From Lacinutrix sp. 5H-3-7-4 (GTDB lineage Bacteria > Bacteroidota > Bacteroidia > Flavobacteriales > Flavobacteriaceae): a DNA stretch of 64,000 bases. Positions 7,877 to 16,137 of the stretch are shown here, in pieces; positions within the stretch are counted from its first letter, which is position 1, and each line of letters begins with the position of its first letter. The DNA is taken from assembly GCF_000211855.2 (NCBI RefSeq), contig NC_015638.1:2825001-2889000 (forward strand), in the 5' to 3' direction. A program made the position numbers and the translations under genes. The notes beneath the pieces are model-generated. The model was not told where the DNA came from. It made no database searches and was given only the letters and a program-made list of their open reading frames with translations.

Positions 7877-10045
7877 ATGATAAACATTCATAAAAAAACA
7901 TTACAAGATTTAGAATTCGCGACCGTTTTAGAACAAGTTAGTGAATATTGTGTAACCCATTTAGGAAACCAAAAAGCCTTACAAATAGAACCTTTTAATA
8001 ATAAGGAGGCATTACTAAACGCGTTACAATTAACTAATGAATATGTATCGTCATTTTATAATGATAATCGTATTCCTAACCATGGATTTGATGCCATAAC
8101 AAAAGAACTACAATTACTACGTATAGAAAACACGTATTTAGAAACACATAGTTTAAAAAAAATCGTTTCAATTTCACTTACAGCAAACGATATTGTTAAG
8201 TTTCTAAATAAATTTGAAGACTACTACCCTAACCTAAAGCAATACTCACTTAGTATTGAAGTTACAACTGCAATAATTGAAAAAATTGATAGTGTTGTTG
8301 ACCGTTTTGGAGATGTAAAAGATAATGCTTCTGCTTTGCTGTTTGAGTTACGCCAAAGTATGAATAAGCTAAAAGGTAAAATTAATTCAAGTTTTACATC
8401 GGCTTTAAACCAATATCATAATCTTGAATATTTAGATGATATTAGAGAATCTGTAGTAGAAAATAAACGCGTACTAGCTGTTAAAGCAATGTATAGACGT
8501 AAGGTTAAAGGTGCCATTATGGGTGGCAGTAAAACAGGAAGTATAGTTTATATAGAACCAGAAGCAACACTACAACACACAAGAGAATTAAATAACTTAG
8601 AGTACGAAGAAAGCGAAGAGGTTGTTAGAATTTTAAAAGAAGTCACCAATTTTTTACGTGATTTCTTACCATTAATAGAAGCGTATCAAGTATTTTTAAC
8701 TAACATAGATGTTATTGCAGCTAAAGCTAAATATGCAAAGTCTATGAATGCTATTTTACCAGAAATTAGTAAAGACAGGCATATATATTTACGTGATGCT
8801 TACCATCCATTACTATATTTAACCAACGTAGAAAAAAAGGAGAAAACCTACCCGCAAACCATAGAACTTAATAACGATAAACGCATTATTGTAATTTCTG
8901 GACCAAATGCTGGAGGTAAAAGTATTACCCTTAAAACAGTAGGCTTATTACAGCTTATGTTGCAAAGTGGTATGCTAATTCCTGTGCACGAACGTAGTAA
9001 AGTCACTGTTTTCGATAGAATTTTAACAGATATTGGTGATAACCAATCTATAGAAAACCACTTAAGCACTTACAGTTATAGGTTAAAACAAATGAATTAC
9101 TTTTTAAAAAAAGTAAATAAAAACACATTATTTTTAATAGATGAATTTGGAACAGGTTCTGATCCTGAACTAGGTGGTGCTTTAGCCGAAACTTTTTTAG
9201 AAGAATTTTACGCCAGAAATGCCTTTGGAATTATCACAACACATTACGCCAATTTAAAAATGTTGGCCAATGAAAAAGATGAAATGATAAATGCTAATAT
9301 GATGTTTGATGAACGTACATTAGAACCTATGTACAAATTAGCATTAGGTCAAGCGGGAAGTTCGTTTACATTTGAAGTAGCACAAAAAAACGGCATACCT
9401 TATAGTTTAATTAATCGAGCAAAAAAGAAAATTGAACGCTCTAAAGTAAGGTTTGATGCTACCATAGCAAAACTTCAAAAACAACGTGCAAAGCTTGAAA
9501 AAACCAGTGAATCTTTAAAGGTTAACGAAAGAAAAAAACAATCTGAAGCAGATAAACTTGAAGAAATAAATAATAAAATTCAAAAAAAATTAGAAAGCTA
9601 TCAGGAACTGTATGATAGCAATCAACGTTTAATATACTTAGGACAAAAGGTAAATGATATTTCTGAAAAATTCTTTAAAGATAAAAGGAAAAGAGAATTA
9701 ATGGCCGAGTTGTTTAGATTAGTACAAATTGAAAATTCTAAACGCAAAAAAGTTTCTGCAAAGCAAGCTAAAGCAGAAAAAGCCAAAGAAGCTAAAATAA
9801 AGCAGGAAGCCGAGAAAAAAGTTGAAGTTATACGTAAAAAGAAAAAAGAAGCTAAAAAGAAAGCAGTTGTACAAGAAAAACCAAAACCAGTTTTAAAAGT
9901 TGGAGATCGTGTACGTATGCATGATGGTAGAGCTGTTGGTAGTATAGACACATTAGAAAAAGGTAAAGCGACTGTTAATTATGGTATATTTACTACTAAT
10001 GTAAATGTAGATTTATTAGAATTAGTTGAAGCTGTAAAAAAGTAA
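7877..10045 (+). CDS. mutS2: MutS2-type DNA repair ATPase lacking the Smr domain
   Basis: A 722-residue MutS2 family ATPase. The order is an N-terminal core with clamp helices, the ATPase (Walker A GPNAGGKS near residue 342, Walker B LFLIDEFGTGSDP near 418, THYANL switch), a long Lys/Glu-rich coiled coil (about 515-670), then a small KOW-like end domain starting KVGDRVRMHDG. Full-length MutS2 is near 780 residues and ends in an Smr nuclease domain; here the protein stops where Smr would begin. MutS2 proteins act on branched DNA and, in Bacillus, on collided ribosomes. Without Smr, cleavage by this subunit is doubtful. The stop overlaps the next ATG by one base (TAATG). Confidence 0.9.
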   Translation: MINIHKKTLQDLEFATVLEQVSEYCVTHLGNQKALQIEPFNNKEALLNALQLTNEYVSSFYNDNRIPNHGFDAITKELQLLRIENTYLETHSLKKIVSISLTANDIVKFLNKFEDYYPNLKQYSLSIEVTTAIIEKIDSVVDRFGDVKDNASALLFELRQSMNKLKGKINSSFTSALNQYHNLEYLDDIRESVVENKRVLAVKAMYRRKVKGAIMGGSKTGSIVYIEPEATLQHTRELNNLEYEESEEVVRILKEVTNFLRDFLPLIEAYQVFLTNIDVIAAKAKYAKSMNAILPEISKDRHIYLRDAYHPLLYLTNVEKKEKTYPQTIELNNDKRIIVISGPNAGGKSITLKTVGLLQLMLQSGMLIPVHERSKVTVFDRILTDIGDNQSIENHLSTYSYRLKQMNYFLKKVNKNTLFLIDEFGTGSDPELGGALAETFLEEFYARNAFGIITTHYANLKMLANEKDEMINANMMFDERTLEPMYKLALGQAGSSFTFEVAQKNGIPYSLINRAKKKIERSKVRFDATIAKLQKQRAKLEKTSESLKVNERKKQSEADKLEEINNKIQKKLESYQELYDSNQRLIYLGQKVNDISEKFFKDKRKRELMAELFRLVQIENSKRKKVSAKQAKAEKAKEAKIKQEAEKKVEVIRKKKKEAKKKAVVQEKPKPVLKVGDRVRMHDGRAVGSIDTLEKGKATVNYGIFTTNVNVDLLELVEAVKK

Positions 10046-10485
10046 TGATAAATCAATTACCTAAACATAAAAAATTAATATTATTTGATGGTATTTGTAA
10101 CCTTTGCAATAGCTCTGTTCAATATGTAATTAAAAATGATAAAACAAATAAATTCATGTTTGCAGCTTTACAAAGTGATGTAGGCAAACAAATTATTAAA
10201 CATTTTAAAGTTGACCCATTAAATACAGATTCAATACTACTTTACTCTCCAAAAAAAAATACAATAAAAGTTAAATCTACAGCTGCGTTATGTATTACTA
10301 AAGACTTAGGTTTCCCTACTAATTTAATGGCTATATTTTTAATTGTACCAGCATTTATTAGGCATTGGGTTTATGATTATGTTGCAAAAAATCGCTACAA
10401 ATGGTTTGGAAAAAAAGAATCCTGCTGGTTACCTACGCCAGAGTTAAAATCTAAGTTTATTGGCGAAGTTAAAAATGAGGCATAA
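10045..10485 (+). CDS. DCC family thiol-disulfide oxidoreductase-like protein (DUF393)
   Basis: A 146-residue protein of the DCC family, named for its DxxCxxC motif, visible as DGICNLC near residues 11-17. The family is predicted to have a thioredoxin-like fold and redox activity, but its substrate is not established. A hydrophobic stretch (NLMAIFLIVPAFIRHWV) near residues 90-110 could be membrane-associated. The gene is translationally coupled to mutS2 by a one-base overlap. Confidence 0.8.
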   Translation: MINQLPKHKKLILFDGICNLCNSSVQYVIKNDKTNKFMFAALQSDVGKQIIKHFKVDPLNTDSILLYSPKKNTIKVKSTAALCITKDLGFPTNLMAIFLIVPAFIRHWVYDYVAKNRYKWFGKKESCWLPTPELKSKFIGEVKNEA

Positions 10486-10510
10486 AAAAAGCCTGAAAAT
10501 AATTTCAGAC
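10484..10510 (-). terminator. predicted terminator of the small secreted-protein gene
   Basis: On the minus strand a CTGAAA/TTTCAG stem with a four-base loop (10493-10508, weakly extended to 10491-10510) is followed by seven T. It ends the leftward transcript from 10807 and overlaps the stop codon of the rightward DCC gene. Confidence 0.6.
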
Positions 10511-10552
10511 TCTACTCCTAATACATTTATTTAGATTGGCATCTAATTAATA

Positions 10553-10807
10553 TTAGCACATTTTAGGTTTTTGCTTTGATGAAGCAATTAACTTTAATAG
10601 TGATGTTTTATTATAATTTTCAATATCTATTTCTTCCATAGTTTTAATGCCTTTTACACTTATAACTACAGTATTTTCTTCAACTTGAGTAGCTGCTTGG
10701 CTCTCAACTTTTATTTCAGTTGTATTTTCTTTATTGTTTACCTTATTATCTTGAGCAGAAGCAAAAGAAACGAAAAGTACTAAAAGTAATGTTGTTAAAA
10801 ATTTCAT
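10553..10807 (-). CDS. small secreted or periplasmic protein ending in cysteine
   Basis: An 84-residue protein with a clear signal peptide (MKFLTTLLLVLFVSFASAQ) cleaved after SAQ or ASA. The mature part is about 65 residues, charged and polar, with no aromatic core until ENYNKTSLLKLI. Its only cysteine is the very last residue (KPKMC). An alternative start four codons upstream is possible, but the chosen ATG gives the standard signal peptide. It is flanked by a predicted promoter (10862-10891) and terminator, so it is a stand-alone transcript. Function unknown; I recognise no family. Confidence 0.65.
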   Translation of the reverse strand: MKFLTTLLLVLFVSFASAQDNKVNNKENTTEIKVESQAATQVEENTVVISVKGIKTMEEIDIENYNKTSLLKLIASSKQKPKMC

Positions 10808-10861
10808 AGTTTGGAGCATTAATTCTGTTTAACACTGTAAAGATATATTGCATGTCTTCTA

Positions 10862-10891
10862 CAATAATAAATTTCTCGTTAAAAAGCCAAA
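10862..10891 (-). promoter_or_regulatory. predicted promoter for the small secreted protein
   Basis: Read on the minus strand: TTTG (10891-10888), an 18-base spacer, then TATTATTG (10869-10862), seven of eight matches to TAnnTTTG. It starts about 55 bases ahead of the ATG at 10807. The spacing fits known Bacteroidota -33/-7 promoters. Confidence 0.35.
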
Positions 10892-10917
10892 CTATTTGAT
10901 TTGCGAGATATAAATAC

Positions 10918-10958
10918 AAAAAAAACCGATTAAATACACTCTTTTTAAGAGGTGTATT
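10918..10958 (-). terminator. predicted terminator of the egt gene run
   Basis: On the minus strand AATACAC (10958-10952) pairs with GTGTATT (10939-10933), with a bulged inner CTCTT/AAGAG extension, and is followed after a short gap by a run of eight T (10925-10918). It lies 87 bases past the racemase-like gene and would end the leftward egt transcript. Confidence 0.5.
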
Positions 10959-11044
10959 ATAAAAACAAGTCGCATTTTTTATAAAAATCTTATAATCAAG
11001 ATGTAAGAGTTTATAAAATGTAAAAATAATTTTAGAAATAATAT

Positions 11045-11701
11045 TTAAACAGTTAATACTGCTTCTTCACATTGCATTCTTGCTAAATCTATTATGTTTA
11101 TTGTATGGTTGGTATTAATAACAGATAACTCACTACAGGCAATAATAACCAAGTACTCTTCACTATATTCTTTTAATAGTTGATTATACTTATTAATGTC
11201 TTGTAAAGTTTCTGTACCGTTATAAACCGCTTGTCGTAACACATCTAAAAAACTAACTTCATCTTTATTTAAACCTATAATTTGAATATTAGAAAACTGT
11301 AACGCCTTACCTATACTTGAATTAGCTTTTGTATGTCGTGTACCAAACACAACACATTTATTTATAACACTATTTCTTGTTTTTTTTTCTAAAAGCTTTA
11401 TTGGATGTATAATATTTAGTTTAAAATCTAATGTATCTAAAATATTGTGTAATGTAATATTAGGAACCAATAAATTGATTTTAGAGCTATTGTAGTTCTC
11501 TAAAGTATTTTTTAGTATGGGTGCAATAATATCATGACCATTAGGTAAATATGGGTTTATTGTATTGAAGTTTATTTGTTTTAAAATAAACGGACAAGTT
11601 GAATAAGACCTATATTTTTTAAAATATAAATCGTGTAGTGTTTTTTGATAAAATAAAGTACTTTTTACTCCTAAACCAAGTATAACTAATTTGTTTTGCA
11701 T
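11045..11701 (-). CDS. Asp/Glu racemase superfamily protein with a single catalytic cysteine
   Basis: A 218-residue protein. The pattern is that of the aspartate/glutamate racemase family: an N-terminal strand with GLGVKST, LLVPNITLHNIL in the middle, FGTRHT at the start of the second half and IIACSELS near the end. Racemases need two cysteines, one in a P-C-N-T-x-H motif and one in G-C-T-E-L. Here the first is replaced by Asn (N81 in PNITLH) while the second remains (C189). That arrangement recalls arylmalonate decarboxylase, a family member with one catalytic Cys, so ordinary racemisation is unlikely. A GTG two codons upstream abuts the egtD stop; I take the ATG. Its role in ergothioneine metabolism is open. 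Confidence 0.6.
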   Translation of the reverse strand: MQNKLVILGLGVKSTLFYQKTLHDLYFKKYRSYSTCPFILKQINFNTINPYLPNGHDIIAPILKNTLENYNSSKINLLVPNITLHNILDTLDFKLNIIHPIKLLEKKTRNSVINKCVVFGTRHTKANSSIGKALQFSNIQIIGLNKDEVSFLDVLRQAVYNGTETLQDINKYNQLLKEYSEEYLVIIACSELSVINTNHTINIIDLARMQCEEAVLTV

Positions 11702-11707
11702 ATACAC

Positions 11708-12655
11708 TTATACTCTTTCTAAAATATAGCTGTTAAAGTAGTTTTTAGAATCGCTAATTTTAGAAATTTGCTTCAGTTTAGTATTATTTAAAAAAGAATT
11801 TAATATCTCATCGTTATATTTTCTTGAAATTTCAGTAAGAATTTTTTCTCCTTTTTGAAACTTAAAAATAATATTATCACCATTAAAGGTTACTTCTTGA
11901 TCTTCTTTACTTACTAAATAGCTTTTTGCAATTCCTGTTTCTTCGTTGTATTCTGGGCTATGATCAAAGTTTTCAATTTCAAAATCTGCTTCTAGCTCAT
12001 TATTAATTCTGTTTAATAAATTAAGATTAAAAGCTTTGGTAACACCTTGACTGTCATTATATGCAGGTAAAACAACATCTTTAGGTTTTATAGTATCTAA
12101 ACCCATAATGACCTTATCGCCTACTTGTAAAGCATTGCTTAATTTTATTAAAAAATCTTGAGCTTCATGATCTTGTAAATTGCCAAGATTTGAGCCTAAA
12201 AACATTATTACCTTTGGTGTTGTATTAGTTTTAATATCGTTTAAAACACCAAAATAATTACCTTGAATAGTTTCTATATTTAATTTTGAAAACTCTTTGT
12301 GTATAGATTGTTCTAAATCGTCTAAAGCGTTTTGAGAAATGTCTATTGGTAAGTATTTAAAGTTATAATCTTCGTCAAGTAAAACTTTTAAAAAGGCTTT
12401 TGTTTTTTTACCGTCACCAGCTCCAAGCTCTATTAAATCGAATGGCTGATCTTTATTAATTTCTAATTTAGAAATTATGTTTTTTGATTTTGTGCTAAAT
12501 ATTTCAAATTCTGCTCGTGTTAAATAATACTCTGGTAAATGCATTATTTTCACAAAAAGGGCATCGCCAATGGCGTCGTAAAAATATTTTGAAGGTAAAG
12601 TTTTTGGCGAATTTTTCAATCCGTTTTCTATATCTAATCTAAATTGTGATTTCAT
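11708..12655 (-). CDS. egtD: L-histidine N-alpha-methyltransferase EgtD
   Basis: A 315-residue SAM-dependent methyltransferase that converts L-histidine to hercynine, the first step of ergothioneine synthesis. Family marks are the substrate-side EYYLTRAE at residues 42-49, the SAM-binding LIELGAGDGKKT near 74-85, and FLGSNLGNL. Length matches mycobacterial EgtD (about 320). It lies one base downstream of egtB and directly abuts the racemase-like gene, so all three are one transcript. No signal peptide; cytoplasmic. Confidence 0.93.
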   Translation of the reverse strand: MKSQFRLDIENGLKNSPKTLPSKYFYDAIGDALFVKIMHLPEYYLTRAEFEIFSTKSKNIISKLEINKDQPFDLIELGAGDGKKTKAFLKVLLDEDYNFKYLPIDISQNALDDLEQSIHKEFSKLNIETIQGNYFGVLNDIKTNTTPKVIMFLGSNLGNLQDHEAQDFLIKLSNALQVGDKVIMGLDTIKPKDVVLPAYNDSQGVTKAFNLNLLNRINNELEADFEIENFDHSPEYNEETGIAKSYLVSKEDQEVTFNGDNIIFKFQKGEKILTEISRKYNDEILNSFLNNTKLKQISKISDSKNYFNSYILERV

Positions 12656-12656
12656 T

Positions 12657-13811
12657 TTATTTGGCTAGTCGTATTCCTGTAAATTGCCATTGTGTTTCTG
12701 GCGAAAAAAAGTTTCTATAAGTATATCTACTATGGTTTGGTGAAGTTGCAACACTACAACCACGTAATACCATTGTGTTAATCATGAATTTGCCATTATA
12801 TTCTCCAACAGCTCCTGGTTCTTGTTTGTAATTTGGATATGGTAAATATGCAGAGTTTGTCCATTCCCAAGTGTTTCCCCAATTTAATTTTGAAGCAGCA
12901 ATTTCCCATTCAAATTCTGTTGGCAAACGTTTATTAACAAAGTTTGCATAGGCATTGGCTTCGTAATATGATAAATGTGTTACTGGCGCTTTAAGATTTA
13001 TTTTTTTTAATCCAGCTAGTGTGTAGACAAACCATTCGTTATCTATACTATACCAGTATAATGGTGCTTTTAAATTATTATTATTAATCCATGCCCAACC
13101 ATCGTCTAACCAATATTTTGGGCTATCATAGCCTTTTGAGGTTATAAAATTTATATAATCTTCGTTTGTTACTAATTTATTTGAAATTGTATAGGGTTCT
13201 AAAAAAACACGATGTTTACATGTTTCATTATCATAACAAAATCCATTACTATCATGACCAATGGTGTAGATACCTTCTTCTATTTTTATAAACTCTTGCT
13301 TTTGTTCTTCTACTATATTGTTTGCAAAAGCTTCTTTGTATAATTTTGGATTTATTGGGTTTTTAGATAATGTATATTTTATATCTGTTATTAATAATTC
13401 TTGATGTTGTTGTTCGTGGTTGATACCTAAAACTAGCAGATTAGTAATATCGCTATCATTTGGAAAATACTTTAATAGCAATGTAATATGCTTATCTACA
13501 TAAACTCTATATTTATAAATTGTTTCTACGCTTGGTCTTGTAATTAAACCGCGTTCACCTCTATTAATTCGCTTACCTAAGCTATTGTAATAGCTGTTAA
13601 ATAAAAAACCGTATTCTTCATCAAAAACTTTATAATCTTTAAAATAAGGTTTTAAAATCATTTCTTCAAAAAACCAAGTTGTGTGTGCCAAATGCCATTT
13701 TGGTGGGCTTGCAAAAGCTACAGATTGTGGTGTATAATCTTCAATCTCTAAAGGTTCACAAAGTGTTTTTGTATACTGTCTTGTAGTGTTATATTTTACA
13801 AGTATATTCAT
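12657..13811 (-). CDS. egtB: ergothioneine biosynthesis sulfoxide synthase EgtB
   Basis: A 384-residue non-haem iron enzyme joining hercynine to cysteine or gamma-glutamylcysteine as a sulfoxide. The N-terminal DinB_2-like domain carries KWHLAHTTWFFE (His 40/43) and NHEQQHQE (His 132/136), which fit the three-His iron site. The C-terminal formylglycine-enzyme-type domain has LPTEFEWEIAA and the terminal YRNFFSP and WQFTGIRLA typical of EgtB. A start 13 codons upstream would overlap the DUF1622 gene, so I choose the ATG at 13811, two bases after that gene's stop. Whether the thiol donor is cysteine or a glutamyl peptide is not readable. No egtA, egtC or egtE homologue lies in this window. Confidence 0.93.
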   Translation of the reverse strand: MNILVKYNTTRQYTKTLCEPLEIEDYTPQSVAFASPPKWHLAHTTWFFEEMILKPYFKDYKVFDEEYGFLFNSYYNSLGKRINRGERGLITRPSVETIYKYRVYVDKHITLLLKYFPNDSDITNLLVLGINHEQQHQELLITDIKYTLSKNPINPKLYKEAFANNIVEEQKQEFIKIEEGIYTIGHDSNGFCYDNETCKHRVFLEPYTISNKLVTNEDYINFITSKGYDSPKYWLDDGWAWINNNNLKAPLYWYSIDNEWFVYTLAGLKKINLKAPVTHLSYYEANAYANFVNKRLPTEFEWEIAASKLNWGNTWEWTNSAYLPYPNYKQEPGAVGEYNGKFMINTMVLRGCSVATSPNHSRYTYRNFFSPETQWQFTGIRLAK

Positions 13812-13813
13812 TT

Positions 13814-14164
13814 TTACTTTTGTAGTTGGTTGCTGGATTTGTTTTGCCAAGGAAATTTTCCTTCAATTTCTACTTGTATTGATAGGCTTAAAACGGTTCT
13901 AATTAATACTATTAATCCAAGTATTAGTGTTGATTTTAATGTTGGTTCTGTTATTACTGTTGCTACAATATCTGCAGCAATTAAAATTTCTAATCCTAAG
14001 AGAATAAACTTACCCAGATTTTTACGTAACTCTATATAACAATGCGCTCTTTTTTTTAAAGAAGATATTGTATAATTAATTAAAGAATATATTAAACCTA
14101 TTAATATTATAGCAATGCCTATAGCTTCTATTATTCTTGCAATTATTTCAATATAATGTTTCAT
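13814..14164 (-). CDS. DUF1622 family membrane protein
   Basis: A 116-residue inner-membrane protein with three hydrophobic segments: near residues 8-30, after a cytoplasmic loop (KKRAHCYIELRKNLGK) at about 50-70, and at about 78-95. LGLEILIAADIVATVI is the DUF1622 hallmark. Function unknown; the family is small and widespread. It sits 23 bases after the flavodoxin-like gene and two bases before egtB, so it is tightly embedded in the egt operon, which suggests shared expression but not necessarily shared function. Confidence 0.75.
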   Translation of the reverse strand: MKHYIEIIARIIEAIGIAIILIGLIYSLINYTISSLKKRAHCYIELRKNLGKFILLGLEILIAADIVATVITEPTLKSTLILGLIVLIRTVLSLSIQVEIEGKFPWQNKSSNQLQK

Positions 14165-14187
14165 TAATTAAATATAACTGTAATTAA

Positions 14188-14913
14188 TTATCTATACTCT
14201 GGGTTTTCAAAAGACCAATGTGTACCACTATCCCAATCTTCTCTTGAATTGCCATAATTATTATAGCCATTATTATCTTTTAGCATTTTTGCTAAATGCA
14301 ATAAATTATATGTCATAAAGGTAGTATTTCTATTTGTAAAACCTGAATTAAACCCTTTTGGAGGATTCAATTTTTCTCCTTTCCATTTGGTATCTCCGTA
14401 ACTTGGTCCTGGTCCAACTTCACCAATCCAGCCAGAATCTGCCTGTGGCGGAATAGAATAACCTACGTGCTGCAAAGCATATAAAATACCCATTGCACAA
14501 TGTTTTACACCATCTTCATTACCTGTTATCATGCTACCACCAACTTTTCCATAAAATATATATTGACCTTTAGAATTGGTTAAACCGCTCATGGCATAAA
14601 GCCTCTCTATAAGTTTTTGTGCTTCAGATGATTTTTCACCCAACCATATTGGTGTACCAATTATAAGTACATCTGCATTCATCACTTTTTTATAAATTTC
14701 AGGCCAATCGTCTTTTTCCCAACCATGCTCTGTCATGTCTGGATAGACACCAGAAGCAACATCTTTATCTATAAACCTAATGCTTTCAAAAGCTACATTT
14801 TCTTTTTTTAAAATGTCTTGAGAGACTTTCATTAAAGTTTCTGTATGGCTAACGTTTGGTGATTTTTTTAAAGTACAATTAATATAAAGTACAGTTAGGT
14901 TTGAGAAATTCAT
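14188..14913 (-). CDS. flavodoxin-fold NAD(P)H-dependent FMN reductase-like protein
   Basis: A 241-residue flavodoxin-fold protein of the NADPH-dependent FMN reductase kind. It starts with a strand (NLTVLYINCTLKKSPNVSHT) forming the FMN phosphate loop, has GTPIWLGEKSS near residue 87 as the second FMN loop and GSMITGNEDGVKH near residue 125. Such proteins reduce quinones, flavins or metal centres. First gene of the tightly packed segment that ends with egtB, egtD and the racemase-like gene; a supply of electrons to EgtB or to a thiol enzyme is conceivable but unproven. The 83 bases upstream could hold a promoter; I see only a seven-of-eight match. Confidence 0.75.
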   Translation of the reverse strand: MNFSNLTVLYINCTLKKSPNVSHTETLMKVSQDILKKENVAFESIRFIDKDVASGVYPDMTEHGWEKDDWPEIYKKVMNADVLIIGTPIWLGEKSSEAQKLIERLYAMSGLTNSKGQYIFYGKVGGSMITGNEDGVKHCAMGILYALQHVGYSIPPQADSGWIGEVGPGPSYGDTKWKGEKLNPPKGFNSGFTNRNTTFMTYNLLHLAKMLKDNNGYNNYGNSREDWDSGTHWSFENPEYR

Positions 14914-14996
14914 ATTTTTTGGTTTTGGTTTATTATTATAGTCGGTTTGTCTTATAAAACTTAACGCTTAATATAAAAGTTTGCTTTCTTTGGTTA

Positions 14997-16037
14997 TTAT
15001 AATGTTGCTAATCTACTATTGTCTAAATAACCTGAATACATATCTCTAAAATATACTTTTTTTTCTATGGCTTTAATTACTGGAGTACAAAAATCTGCAT
15101 CATACATATCTCCTGTAACATTTAAACCACCAGGACTAAATACATTTATCTCCATTAATTTATCTCCAACAATATCAATACCTACTAAAAACATACCATC
15201 TTGCACTAATTTTGGTTTTACAATTTCTGCTAGTTTTTTTATTTTTTCTGTCATTTTTACTGTTTCAGGTCTTCCACCAGCATGAATATTACTTCTTATA
15301 TCTTTTGAGTTATTTACGCGTTGCATCATTGCATATTTACCATCGACTTCTAGTGGTTCTCCATTCATTAAAAACAACCTTGTATCGCCTTTACTTGCTT
15401 CTGTTAAATATTCTTGTGCAATTACATAGCCATCTCTAGCTATAGCATCTATGGTTTGATTTAAGTTGTGTTCATTTTTTTTATCCATCATAAACACATT
15501 TGTACCACCAGAACCTTGTAAGGGTTTTAAAATCATTTTTTGTTTTTGTGTTTTAAAGAATGCTTTAATCTCGCCATGGTCTCTAGAAATTATTGTTTTT
15601 GGTCTTAAAATTTCTGGAAAGTGCTGGAAATACATTTTGTTAACTGCTCCTGCTAAACTTGCTGGGTGATTTAAAACTATTACGCCATTACGCATTGCTA
15701 TTTCTCCAAATATAAATGCTGCATTTTGTGCCCAATCGCGTTCATTAATCTCATCGGCTGGATTGTTTCTTAAAAATAAAACGTCTAAATCTTGAGAGGT
15801 AATACGGGTAAATTCTTCTTTTTGAACTGCTTTAAAGTAAGTTTCCTGAGAATTAAAGTTTTTATCTTTAATTGTTTTACAACGCACAGATAAATGACCT
15901 TTTGATGCATAAGACAATTCACCTACTCCAATAAAATAAACATCGTGACCACGTTTATAAGCAGCGTATCCTAATCCTGGTGTAGTATAGAACGGTTTTT
16001 CTGTATTATGATCATTAATTATAAAAGCAAGTTTCAT
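14997..16037 (-). CDS. ATP-grasp ligase, glutathione-synthetase-like (paralogue B)
   Basis: A 346-residue ATP-grasp enzyme with the layout of bacterial glutathione synthetase GshB: an N-terminal domain (MKLAFIINDHNTE), the glycine-rich ATP loop ILKPLQGSGGTNVF near residue 170, GDTRLFLMNGEP near 225, and the Mg-binding end MEINVFSPGGLNVT near 305. GshB joins gamma-glutamylcysteine and glycine. No gshA is nearby, and a paralogue with the same core lies at 20006-21073, so the substrates may differ from those of GshB. It lies between the QEGLA gene (100 bases) and the flavodoxin-like gene (83 bases), all on the same strand. Confidence 0.8.
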   Translation of the reverse strand: MKLAFIINDHNTEKPFYTTPGLGYAAYKRGHDVYFIGVGELSYASKGHLSVRCKTIKDKNFNSQETYFKAVQKEEFTRITSQDLDVLFLRNNPADEINERDWAQNAAFIFGEIAMRNGVIVLNHPASLAGAVNKMYFQHFPEILRPKTIISRDHGEIKAFFKTQKQKMILKPLQGSGGTNVFMMDKKNEHNLNQTIDAIARDGYVIAQEYLTEASKGDTRLFLMNGEPLEVDGKYAMMQRVNNSKDIRSNIHAGGRPETVKMTEKIKKLAEIVKPKLVQDGMFLVGIDIVGDKLMEINVFSPGGLNVTGDMYDADFCTPVIKAIEKKVYFRDMYSGYLDNSRLATL

Positions 16038-16137
16038 GTATTTTAGTTTTAATTATCTCTAAAATACCATATACTTTTAAAAATGGTTAGTGCTTTAACA
16101 ATGTGTTAGGACTCATTTAAGAATAAAATAAGATTAG

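Noticed and set aside
9622-9951. A 109-residue frame antisense to mutS2
   Set aside because: It mirrors the Lys/Glu-rich coiled coil of MutS2, which gives long antisense frames of Phe, Leu and Ser; no start context or family match.
10820-11044. Small RNA or tRNA in the 225-base gap before the racemase-like gene
   Set aside because: No cloverleaf or CCA end; the gap is accounted for by a predicted promoter and terminator, and a 5-bp TCTCG/CGAGA stem alone is not enough.
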